From Cadophora sp. MPI-SDFR-AT-0126 (lineage: Eukaryota; Ascomycota; Leotiomycetes; Helotiales; Ploettnerulaceae), in assembly GCA_020747065.1 (NCBI GenBank), contig JAGMVK010000012.1:496001-560000 (forward strand): DNA of 64,000 nucleotides. The letters are read 5' to 3'. The notes under the pieces are model-generated. The model was not told the origin of the DNA. It saw nothing but the letters and a program-made list of their open reading frames with translations, and ran no database searches. This document shows positions 1 to 9,854 of the stretch, piece by piece. Positions within the stretch are counted from its first letter, which is position 1; the number at the start of each line of letters is the position of its first letter. Made by a program: the position numbers and the translations under genes.

Positions 1-1166
1 ATGGGCCCTGGTGATGCGAGTATAATTATCTATGGGTAAGTATCAGTATCGTTCCTGCATATGGATTTTGGCTGAAAGGCGACAGATATACGCCAAACTT
101 CACTCTCTGTATCCTTGGCATCGTGTTCTTTACGCTCCTGTTCTTCGCCCATCTCTTCCAAATGATCCGAGTTCGTCTCTGGTCTTTTCTCCCTTTGGTC
201 ATTGCTGTACGTCCAAACTCTTGCTCATCGCCCCCTCTTCTCTCGCGTCCCCCTTTCCCGATGATCGATGATCTGGGATTCTGGTCAACAAGCTTGTATT
301 GCGGACAAGATCTTGCGAGACTCCCGATATCGTTGCTGATAGCGCTGACTTTGTGAAGTGTGTCATGGAGGTCGTAGGATACGCTTTCCGGGCCCTATCC
401 TCCCGCAAGAATCCATATCATATCAGCTACTTCGTCGTACAGGTAAGACCAGCTTTGCAAAGCAATCCGCCCCCTTTCAGCTGGCTTGGTGATGCCAGAA
501 TTCACTATACGTTCTCAAAAATCGACCTCCTCGCCCACATAGTGCCATAACAATTAGCTGAACACACCGCGTTAGTACTTTCTGATTGTCACAGCTCCAG
601 TTCTTACCTCAGCATCGATCTATGTATGCTTGACGAAAGTACTAGTTTGGGCCGCCGACGAGGGTCTGGATCTAAGCACCAAAACTCTACTGCTTCGAAA
701 GAAAATCGTGCTATGGGCCTTCATCACCATCGATGTCTTCTGCACGATCCTACAGATAACCGGCGCTGGTCTCATCGGTGGCGCAACTTCCAAAGGCAAG
801 GATCCCAGCACCGCAAACAACATCCTCCTCGCTGGCCTCGCGATCCAAACAGCAGCTTACTTCGTTTACTTGTCGCTGTTGGTGGTCGTCATCACGGCAA
901 TATACCGTGTTCACAGGACGGCCCAGAAGGCGGGCAATAATCCTTTCTTGGGCGTCTTGGCGCTTGCTAGTACTTTGATCTTTATCAGAACGATTTTCAG
1001 ACTGGCAGAGACTAGTCAGGGTGTCTTTGGTCATCTTTCAAGCCATGAGGGCTATTTCGCTGGGCTAGAGTTTGCTCCTGTTGTGGCTGCTCTTACGATT
1101 CTGGCTGTTTGGTTTCCTAGCCGATGGCCTGTTGTGACGGACAGAGTGAAGGTCGAAGGTGTGTAA
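1..1166 (+). CDS. RTA1-like lipid-translocating/resistance membrane protein
   Basis: Seven-helix integral membrane protein of the fungal RTA1 family, known for resistance to membrane-active compounds (RTA1, RSB1, PUG1 group). My model has four exons: 1-35, 86-206, 359-442 and 576-1166, giving 276 residues with matching phases at all three introns. Seen: an N-terminal YGY-TP segment, a helix ending in a CVMEVVGYAFRAL-type stretch, YFLIVTAPVLTSASIYV after the third intron, and the family motif around RTIFRLAE followed by a GYF-G loop in the last third. The C-terminus is short and charged. The first ATG is the first base of the window, so an earlier start or 5' exon cannot be excluded. Transport substrate cannot be told from sequence. 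Confidence 0.88.
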
Positions 1167-1372
1167 AGTGGCTTTGATTGAACCTTAGGGAATTGGTTCT
1201 TCTATGGTGATAGTTTTGTAATGGTGTTCCATTGCATGGTACGGATCTGCGATAAGAGTGAGAAGATTTTTGTTGATCATGGATAGAGGTTGGCGTGTAA
1301 GGCATTTAGTTTTGCTTTTGAGCATAGAACCCTGAGCGTACAATGTGAGATTAGGGATTACCTACAACTATG

Positions 1373-2020
1373 TCATTCCTTCCTTGCTGGCCGTACCATG
1401 AAGACCTCAATGAATTCCTTCTCACTTAGAACGCCCTCTCCCTTCCCCTCCAACTCCACCACTAACCTATCAACCTCCCGAAATCCAAGATGCTCATAGA
1501 TCGGCTTTCCGTCTGGACTAGCCTCTAAATACGTCTCCGTGCCTTCAGAATCCGACTTCTCAATTCCCCATCTCAACAGCTTCCCCGCTGCGCCCTTTCC
1601 TTGATACTCCGGCCTCGTAGCAATGACCTCCAGATACCAATGATCCCTCCCCTTCATGATCTCCGCATGGCGATTCACCAGATTCCCAAAGAAGTGGTTA
1701 GCGAGCGCGACATCAGCACCCTCTGGCCAGACCGGCATATCCGTGCCAAAGGCTTCATTAGGTCCGTTCCATTTAGCGTATGAGACGATCTTCTGTTCTG
1801 GAGAGTCTGAGTCGTAAATACAAATGAAGTGTGCATTGGGACTTTTCAGTTCTTCGACGACGGAATTATACCACCATGTCCAGGCGGGAAAGTTACGTGT
1901 GGCTGAAGGATCTCGGGGAAAGACGACGAGGGAGATGGCGTCGATTGAGAAGGCAGAGAAGTAGATGTCTGTTAGATCCGCGGCATCTTCGAGAGTTGCT
2001 GGACGGAGTTTGAGAGGCAT
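1373..2020 (-). CDS. GNAT-family N-acetyltransferase
   Basis: Single-exon gene of 215 residues, a usual length for a stand-alone fungal GNAT enzyme that would transfer an acetyl group from acetyl-CoA to a small amine or protein. Seen: an N-terminal beta strand LRPATLEDA typical of the fold, WYLEVIATRPEYQGKGAAGKLL in the centre where Q-x2-G-x-A is the acetyl-CoA pyrophosphate loop, and a later strand with PIYEHLGFREV, the classical end of the domain. No signal peptide or membrane segment, so cytosolic. It is divergent from the small secreted protein gene that starts at 2653. The acceptor substrate is not predictable. Confidence 0.9.
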   Translation of the reverse strand: MPLKLRPATLEDAADLTDIYFSAFSIDAISLVVFPRDPSATRNFPAWTWWYNSVVEELKSPNAHFICIYDSDSPEQKIVSYAKWNGPNEAFGTDMPVWPEGADVALANHFFGNLVNRHAEIMKGRDHWYLEVIATRPEYQGKGAAGKLLRWGIEKSDSEGTETYLEASPDGKPIYEHLGFREVDRLVVELEGKGEGVLSEKEFIEVFMVRPARKE

Positions 2021-2652
2021 GGTAATGAGATGTTATGAAATAATATTTTGAAGATGCTTGAAAGTTGATGGGACAGTGTATTTATGCAGAAAATTGAAAA
2101 GTCCGGCCGGCAGTGATAACAGAAAGACTGGGACAACTTTGTCCCAAAGGAGAAGGTGTGGCGTCAATGAGTCAGACGGCAAAGCTTTGCTGTTGGAGTA
2201 TAGATAGCAAATGATTCGACTTTAGTATCCACCAAAACATCTGTACTGATGTTCAGGTTAAATTCGTAATCTGGTCCTGTCAGCAAGAAGCTGGGCTTGT
2301 CCCAGAACGACATAGCGTCCCTTTCCCAAGCGAAGGCGTCAGGGGCAGAGGCGAGGGGCAAGCTGGCAACTTCACATCATCTGAATTTGTCTCCATCTGT
2401 GAAGCAGCGGATAAATACTTCTTCAATTTCCCCGCCAGTGTTTTCTCTAACTCGTACGGACTCAATTAGGCTCAATACATCTGTCGGTCCAATACTGCAG
2501 TTCAATTGACACAATCATGGTAAGTACACGTATCTTCAATGGCTACAAGAAGATATGAGAGCCTGGATGAGCAGTCTCTCTGCAAGGAGCAATTCAGACA
2601 TTCCCAACTTCTCAATTCCTCCTGTCCATGTTCTTTTACAGCTTCATTCACA
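2021..2652. promoter_or_regulatory. Divergent intergenic region between GNAT gene and secreted-protein gene
   Basis: About 630 bp between two outward-facing start codons, so it must hold both promoters. An AT-rich GGATAAATA stretch near 2409 lies about 240 bp before the plus-strand start. No other motif that I can defend is visible. Confidence 0.5.
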
Positions 2653-3213
2653 ATGAAGTCCCTCCTATTCCTGTCCTTCCTCCCTCTAGCACTCAGCAGC
2701 TCCGACATTGTGGCCATCCCCTCCCTCGATCCTGCCCAACCCATATACCTCGGCGAATCATTCTACCCCCCAACAATGACATTTGTCGCCTGGCAAGGTA
2801 CCGAAACAAACAGTCCCAAAGACTGGTGCACCAAATCCGCCGACTGCTCTGACCACCGCATCTTCTCTCTTGGCGGAGTTGAAGGGCTCCAAATCCACGA
2901 CTATTTCGACAAAGCGGCATACTTGACGCGGTTGGGCAATCGATTTGCGGATTGTGTGATTACGCCCGAGAGTGTGAAGATGGGACTTTGTGATGGGAAG
3001 GCGGTTTCAGATACGGGAAGTAGGTTCACTGGGCCGGGGACGAGGAAGTGGTCGTGTTGGGTCAGTGAGAAGGCTTGGTTGGAAGGAAGGCTGAAGGAGG
3101 GGAAGACTAGAGAGGAGGAGACGTCGAGTAAGGAGGAAACTTCTACGATTACGGTATACGAGACCGTCTACAGGGGTTCGAGCAGCATACCAACTGGAAC
3201 ATTTACAGGATAA
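2653..3213 (+). CDS. Small secreted protein, unrecognised family
   Basis: 186-residue single-exon protein. The frame is open from 2539, but I chose the internal ATG at 2653 because it begins a textbook signal peptide (MKSLLFLSFLPLALSSS); the upstream 38 codons are hydrophilic and would bury it. The mature part has five or six cysteines, including DWCTKSADCSD and WSCW, and ends in a lysine/glutamate-rich stretch followed by a Ser/Thr-rich tail. I do not recognise the family. The same frame stays open for 51 more codons after the TAA at 3211, which may be chance. A secreted, disulphide-containing role (effector-like or wall-associated) is only inference. Confidence 0.7.
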   Translation: MKSLLFLSFLPLALSSSDIVAIPSLDPAQPIYLGESFYPPTMTFVAWQGTETNSPKDWCTKSADCSDHRIFSLGGVEGLQIHDYFDKAAYLTRLGNRFADCVITPESVKMGLCDGKAVSDTGSRFTGPGTRKWSCWVSEKAWLEGRLKEGKTREEETSSKEETSTITVYETVYRGSSSIPTGTFTG

Positions 3214-3471
3214 TCTTCTGAGAATAATGGGCGGTATATATTCTGGCCCGAGACTGAGGAGAATGGGAGTCGCTGTATATATTGGTCTATGGACTGCTGT
3301 TGGTATTCCAGGAATGCAAATACCCTCATCACAAGCCACGCTACAGCAAGCGCAGTGGGAAACCAATAGACAAATGAAGCTATGTGCGACGATGGTGGCA
3401 TATATACAGATTCGGATTGTATTTACATGGAACAATTGATGATCATTCCCTCGGCCTGAGATACGGATCTT

Positions 3472-5139
3472 TCAGACGGCTTTGGCATTCATAGCAGCAG
3501 CATGCGCAGTCACCTATTTTCAGTCAGTACCAAATATCGTCCTCTAGAAACCGAACTCACATATGTAGCATAATCAGCAGAGCCATAATAGATGGCATGT
3601 CCATCGTCATGGGTCAATCCATACGAAAGCGAGTCACCGTATTGCCAATACATATCTCCTGCAGTCTGCGTATTCAGCACAGCAGTTTGCCAGGACGCCA
3701 TGTTAGATTTGGCATTATTCGTGCCATACTCCTCAAGAATAACAGGCTTTCCGAGAGCAGCAGCCGCAGCTGCATGTGTTTGGATCCAGGATGGGACCCA
3801 ATCATCCGTCTCGCCCCAAGATCCTGGGTATGCGTGATAGGTGCCAAAGTCGATTGTGGAGATTGCAAGGTTGTTGGTGAAGTTGAGACCTGGACCACTG
3901 GTATATGGGTACGAAGTATCTGCTCCTCCGTTGAGTCCAAAACCTTCATCTCCGATACACACCATATGGTTCGAGTCAAGAGACTTGATGTATGCAGACG
4001 TTGAAGCTACCCAATTTGTAATGACTGACGTTGCACAGCCTGTGCAGCGCGGCTCATTGGCGAGTTCCCAGGCAAAGACTGCAGTGGAGGTCTTGTATCG
4101 GGCTACCACAGCAGCGATATACTTCTTGTACTGGGTTTGGGCAGCCGTCGAAGTATACCAATCGGTAACAGCAATACCGTAGTAGGATGCATATGCGGCC
4201 ATTCCTCCATAGTCTGTCCAGTTGTTCACAAAGTTGATGATCAAGCTGATTCCATGTGCTTCCGCAGATTTGACAACATAATCAAGACGTTGAAGTCCGT
4301 TTGCACCTGTGTTAATGACTGGATCTTGGCCATTGATGAAGGATTGATACCACACTGTGTCTCCTCCGGGAAGTGCTGTCACGTCGTTGAACCCCCAAAC
4401 ACGGAGGACTTTGAGCCCGGTCTGTGTCTTTGTCAGGACAATGCTGTCCAAGTGTTGATTTACTCACAGTTTGGAGATGAGACATGATCAGATCAATGTC
4501 TGCATTGTTGTTCAAGAAGCCGATGTAGTAAGTGTTTGTTCCCATAAAATAAGTTGCCTTGCCATTGATTGTGAATGCATGTCCATTGGGTTTGGCATAT
4601 CCAGTGATGCCGCCAGTTGGTGTGGATGTTGCGCTGGCCGTTGTTGAGGACCTCGATGTGCTTGAGGAAGGCTTCACAGTCGAAGTCACCAATGTGGTGC
4701 TGGAAGAGGTTGCGGGCCTTGCGGATGTGCTAGATCCAACGCTGGCTGAATACTCGAGGTAAGTATACTGTTCAGATCACATCTGCTTCTTGAGCTCACC
4801 AGTACCAGGTACACATCTATATGACAAGGAGGATCAGTAACTGCCTATTAGCAGCGTTTCGTGAAAAGGACAGGACATGTCTAAGGAGATTCCCACAGCC
4901 GAGATAATAAAACCAGAAGAAAACAGCCCAATACGTACTGAGAGTAATACGCGTTCTGGTAAGAACATGTGTACCCAGCTACACACGTTGCAGCACCTGT
5001 CCAGTTCACGCCACCGCCTGATGATGTTAGCCATATAAATTGGATGGCCGGATGATTCCGTACACTGGCCGTAAGCACTCTGTTGTCCACTGGCACCAAC
5101 AATTGCTGAGGCAGCCGACAAGAGAATAGATGATCTCAT
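3472..5139 (-). CDS. Secreted endo-1,4-beta-mannanase, CBM1 plus GH5_7
   Basis: Hydrolyses beta-1,4-mannosidic bonds in plant mannans outside the cell. Six exons: 5064-5139, 4939-5017, 4800-4816, 4468-4745, 3561-4421 and 3472-3513, total 450 residues. Order: signal peptide (about 1-20), CBM1 cellulose-binding module (about 20-56; AYGQCGG, WTGAATC, YYSQC conserved), Ser/Thr linker, GH5 catalytic domain from about residue 90. Catalytic acid/base Glu is in WELANEP near residue 273 and the nucleophile Glu is in ILEEYG near residue 381; HAYPG lies between. The CBM is split over three exons, one only 17 nt long. The downstream acceptor of the fourth exon had to be set at a CAG inside the linker to keep frame. 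Fungal GH5_7 enzymes with N-terminal CBM1 are common in plant-degrading species. Confidence 0.93.
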
Positions 5140-6337
5140 TTTGCTTAATTGTCTGAGTACGATTTTTGACTTTTCCGTTGCTTGAGAATTGGCAGACAGT
5201 GGCATATATACACCTTAGTCCGGAACAAAAGCCACCGTCGGGCCGCTGTCAAATAAATTGAAAGGTACACAGTAAACTCTCTCGTATAAACAATGCTTTA
5301 CATTGGGCTCATCGACCAATCTGCTCACTGCAAGGCGGATACATGCTTGGGAACTGGAAAATCATGCGTGATGAAAAGGTAGACCCATGTGCTTCGTTTG
5401 AGAGCAGAAGTGACTTTCGAATTGAGATTTCAGGGAGTGATATGTGGACCAACACACCCTTTCCTTATTATCTAATCTTCCGATTGGATCTCGGGTTAAA
5501 GATTTCTAGGGGACCACGACAGGGTTCCCGAGAACCAGGACACTCCTGTTCAGAAACAAGGGTCTAGGCGAATAGAAATTGCAGAACCTGAAAGCCTCTC
5601 CCGCTTCAGTTTCTGTCAATGGATTGTGGGGTAGAAATGCGGAAGAACTTCTTCGGTATTGCCCCCTCCGCTCCCAAGAAGGACAAGTATATCCTCAGCA
5701 GCGGCCCTGATAGCCGGCATTGCCCCTCTAGATCTCCCCCGCAATCGAGACTGGAATTATTATCCACCACTCCTGTAGAGTTACTGTAGAGGTACCGTGG
5801 ATGCGAGACGTACATAGTTGACTCGGGGATCGGATCTTCTACTCGGATAGCAAAGACTTGGTGGCATCTCTGCACCATTTCGAATGCCTAGCACATGTTG
5901 ATTTCAATTATTTCTACTCTGCAAGTTGGCTGAGATACAGGACGATTTTTGATGATCTGGTTATAAGGGGTTTGGAACATTGTCAATCACTAAGACTGTT
6001 TTTGGGAGCTTCGATATGAGCAGATGCGCAAAATGCATGTCACATCGTTTGATGCAGAAGAGAAGCTGAGGAGGTGGAGGTACTGTTTGGGGAGAGATTT
6101 ATCCGAGGTTCTACCGGCTACCCCGCACTAACCATATCGGGATATCAGTTTGGCTGTGTCGATGACGACGATGTTTTTCTTCGCAGCCTTGCGAGAGACT
6201 TATCACAATTTCATCATTCTGACAAGCTCGAACTCCGCCAACGTGTTCGATCTACTCGCCTTACTGCAACATACATAAAGTAGGCAAATTTCTCAGCACC
6301 TTGATCTCGATATCCTAGCCAAATTGAACTTCAAACA
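5140..6337. other. Intergenic, promoters of mannanase and F-box-like gene
   Basis: About 1.2 kb between two divergent start codons. Reading frames here are short and show no family motif. I see no repeat or RNA gene. Confidence 0.5.
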
Positions 6338-7129
6338 ATGGACACACCTCTCTGGCAGCTCGAACCTGGAAATGATGACAGTCAGTCTCTGAAGGAAACA
6401 AACGAAAGACTGCGGCGTGCCCTTTGTTCCATGGAAAGAAAATACATTCGCACCAAACGAGCCCTCGATGACGCCACCGATCTCCTAGGCCACAACAAAA
6501 GTCCACTGCCATTCTTGCGACTTCCTCGTGAGATACGTGATCAGATCTATGCTCTTGCTCTTAGAGCAGAAAAGCCAATAAGGATCGAGCCGCCGGACGT
6601 TCAATATATCAGTTTGGAGGATGACCGTCGGAAGCCTGCTACCCCGAGCTTGCTCTACCTGAACAAACAGATCAGTCAAGAAGCCGCTGAGATCCTCTAC
6701 TCTGGAAACGAATTCGCTGTTACTTTGCCTGGTGAGCTACTTCGATTCGAACAACAAGTCCTGAGCAAAAACAGCGATTTTATTCGCACTCTCAAGATCC
6801 GAATATTCATCTACCAAGATATTATATGCATTCCAGATCCAGCATATGTTGCTTCGTACGATTTCAAGCCGATACCATCGCATTGGGCAAAAGCTCTGAC
6901 TCAATCTGAGTTGAAAGGTGTCGATACATTGAAGATCAAAATAATCGACTGCATTGGGCATGGAGATGGTCTTGCGGTCATGCCACCAGTCCTTCAACGC
7001 GCCATTCTGCACTTCTTGCGAGAAAGATCGGACAAGCCACGAGATCGTTTACCGAAGTTGGGGCTAAAAGGATTTCGACAGTCCGAAGTGGCTAAGTTCT
7101 CAGGACATCTCGACACGTTCAATTACTGA
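6338..7129 (+). CDS. F-box-like/uncharacterised fungal protein
   Basis: Single-exon protein of 263 residues. After about 55 residues with coiled-coil character (ETNERLRRAL) comes FLRLPREIRDQIYALAL, the start of the degenerate F-box-like motif that opens a very large family of uncharacterised Pezizomycotina proteins. Next, PSLLYLNKQISQEAAEILY matches the second conserved block of that family. The remainder is variable. No signal peptide or membrane helix. If the motif works as an F-box, the protein would be an SCF ubiquitin-ligase adaptor, but that is inference; most members have no assigned role. Confidence 0.75.
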   Translation: MDTPLWQLEPGNDDSQSLKETNERLRRALCSMERKYIRTKRALDDATDLLGHNKSPLPFLRLPREIRDQIYALALRAEKPIRIEPPDVQYISLEDDRRKPATPSLLYLNKQISQEAAEILYSGNEFAVTLPGELLRFEQQVLSKNSDFIRTLKIRIFIYQDIICIPDPAYVASYDFKPIPSHWAKALTQSELKGVDTLKIKIIDCIGHGDGLAVMPPVLQRAILHFLRERSDKPRDRLPKLGLKGFRQSEVAKFSGHLDTFNY

Positions 7130-7210
7130 AGCATTTCTATGCCGACATCGTCACACCAATGTTCACTAAAAGTCTAGTGGCAGAATACAATCTTCGAATT
7201 TGAGTTCACT

Positions 7211-8984
7211 CTATTGAGGCTTTGATTCCAATATCGCATTCGAAGCATCTTTCAGCCGAGCCTCTGTTGTCTGGAACACAACAGGAATACCAGTTTCCTT
7301 GAACTCACAACCCTCACGAATCATCTTGGCGACTCCTTTCGCAGCCAACAAAATCAAAGGCATGCCATGACCATTGAAACCTGCACAAACATACTGATTA
7401 GGCTTTCCTGGTATCGCACCGATATGTGGCATCAGATCGGTCGTGTATCCCATGATTCCGGTCCACGCCATATCCAATTTCGCACCCGAATTTTCCCATC
7501 CTCGATACGTCTTCTGCATCATATCGTCCTTGAAGTACTCCACGGCTGGTTCAATCAACGTCGTGTCGTCGGTGACATTATACCACTGCGTTGTATCGTC
7601 CCAGAACGTTTTCCGGCCTCCACCCACGATAATACTGCCATCCATGCGAGGAATCTGATAATCGTACAATCCTGGGCCATGTCTTACACTGTGCGTGTTC
7701 GGCAGATATGGGGCTGTGGTTCCTTCTGGGACGTTGATGCGAGTGCAGATGCCTCGCACTGGTATAATTCTGGAGGAATATTCTGGAGCAAGAGAAGAGG
7801 TGTATGCGTTGGTGGCCAGAACAATAGTCTTGGCCAGCAGGATCCCTCGCTGCGTTTTCACAGAGTAGTACCCATCTTCCGAAGGGTTTTCTGAAATGGA
7901 GAGAACGGGTGTATTGGTCTGCAGATTGACACCCCGGTCAACGGCCCGTTGCAAGAGGTGCATCACCATCTTGTAAGGCCTAGCGGCGTAAGCCCATACT
8001 TCCTTAATAATACAAGAAAACTCACCAAATATGTCCAGCCGTGAAACTAAATGCCCCTTTCGCTCCGATGACGCCTGACAACGCTTCGGCGTCTTTCCCT
8101 GCTGCATAATGTACATCTCGCGTCGAGGGCTCTCCGTTGGCAATCAATATGTCAAATTCAGCTTTACACTTGTCTGCGTGAGTCTGGTCCAAACAAGTAT
8201 CCACTGCTCTGGTCAAATGAAATTCACAGTCGATCTTCTCTTTCTCGACGAGATCTTTTACAGCGAAGACTTGTGATGATTCGAACTTGGCGATTTCTGT
8301 GGCCATCTCATCGCCAAACATCTTCTTACTAAGGAGAAAAGTGAGTTAGTGATTGCTACATCTGGACTATTCTGGCCAAGGATAGGATATGTCGCTAGAA
8401 ACTTGAGGCATTCAAGAGAGAGAAATTGACAGATCGCGTAGATCCAAAACCTACTATTTAGGTACTAAAAGTAGTCAGGATGAGGAACTCAAGACGGAGA
8501 CAACGTGCGCAGTGACCTGCCTAGGTGTGTGACTTACTGTTGAAATAAACGTCAGGCTTTAGATGACCCCCTATAATTCCCCCAAATTGTCAGCCAGTTT
8601 CCATGCTATGATACTCTTTTATTATTAAAATGTCAGACTCATACCATTTCTCCCCGTAGCTCCCGAACACGACTCTCTAGCCTCTAGAATCACAATCGAC
8701 TCTCCAGCACCATCATTTCCCTCCAGTAAGTGATGCGTCAGAGAAGCGCCACTAAACCCCGCACCTATGACGACAATCTCGCATTTCTCTGGTAATTCAG
8801 CTGTACTTCGATGTGAATCGAGGGGATGAAGTTCTGTTCTCCAGAACGGGATGGTGGCATTTGGAACTGGGAATGGGAATGGTGGGTTTTGAGATGTGGA
8901 CTGGTTGGGCGGGAAGGGTGGTGTGAGGGTTTTCTGGATGGCTGCGAGACGAGCCTGGGCAGTGCTGGAACTTGAAGATGTCAT
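7211..8984 (-). CDS. DAO-family FAD-dependent oxidoreductase, one junction out of frame
   Basis: Flavoprotein of the D-amino-acid-oxidase/glycine-oxidase superfamily, expected to oxidise an amine or amino acid with release of H2O2. Seen: dinucleotide fold IVVIGAGFSGASL, then SGATGRNGGHLKPD across the first intron, AGHIWPYK across the last, and C-terminal MGYTTDLMPHIG and GFNGHGM. Exons: 8645-8984, 8538-8570, 8026-8328 and 7211-7979, about 481 residues. Problem: the second exon ends at a good GTAAGT donor in phase 1, while the obvious acceptor (CTTAG at 8330-8329) needs phase 2, so the model is one base short. Both flanking segments match the family, so this is a one-base loss at the exon border, an unusual splice, or a sequence error. 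No signal peptide. Confidence 0.8.
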
Positions 8985-9854
8985 GATAGGGAGTTGAACA
9001 AAAACCTTTTGTGGTGCAATTGATTCAACGAAAATAATAATATAAGGAGCAGCAGAGGTGTGTAGTCCGCATCTCCTTATCTGGTCCGAAAGTGGGATGA
9101 TGAGCTCCGAGATGTCATGTCAGGTACCGGAGCAGTGGGGTGGGCGCTAAATTACAGGCAACACTAGCCTGTCTGTTCAGCAATCCAGCCTGTAAGCGAA
9201 AAAGTGCCACCAAGCGAGACTTTGTCAACACTGAATTGTGGGGTTGTCCCACAGTCGGAGCTCGTGGTGGATCCAATTCCGGAATCCCACGATGCCTCCT
9301 TTTGCCTCTCCCGCTTCTTATGTTTATTAAATGGGTGGAAATGTGCTATCTAATACTCGTCCGATATTTGTATGCTTCTGTAACTACCTTTCGCTTGATT
9401 CTAGACACATTTTGATGCAATATCCGTCTCAATCATCTAGTGTCCATCCGTGCAGATACCATAGTGAGTTGGTGACACAAGTAAGTGAACGAAATAGGGT
9501 TTCAATCAGCCATCATAAGATAGATGAAGCGCAGAAAGGGAGACTGAACATGTATTAAGAAAAAATTTCAAAGTCAAGGGTAAAACAACTTAAGATTTTC
9601 AAGAAATTAAAGCGTCATGAATATGAAATTAAGTTAAAGATACTAAGAAGACAGCGTTGCGGTTGTCTATGTTTCTAGCCCCATTTTCACTCCCCAAACA
9701 CCATTCTCCCACCACCTCCCTGGTACTACAAAGGGAATCTGGATGGCAAAGTGTATATAATGTAACAGAAAGAAAAAAGATATCATGCATACATGTAGGA
9801 CATCTCAACCCGTCCCCCCCAATCCTCAGACCAATCAGTTTTGATGAAGAATTT
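8985..9854. other. Intergenic, promoter side of the FAD oxidoreductase
   Basis: 870 bp between the start of the oxidoreductase and the 3' end of the WSC gene. The half next to the WSC stop is A/T-rich, as expected of a 3' UTR. No coding signal or repeat seen. Confidence 0.4.

Noticed and set aside
3214..3369. Stop-codon readthrough extension of the small secreted protein
   Set aside because: The frame is open for 51 codons after TAA, but that length is quite likely by chance and the extension has no recognisable feature.
4736..4800. A mannanase frameshift after the CBM1 module
   Set aside because: First seemed out of frame with the CTGAACAG acceptor, but the CAG acceptor at 4747-4746 restores it.
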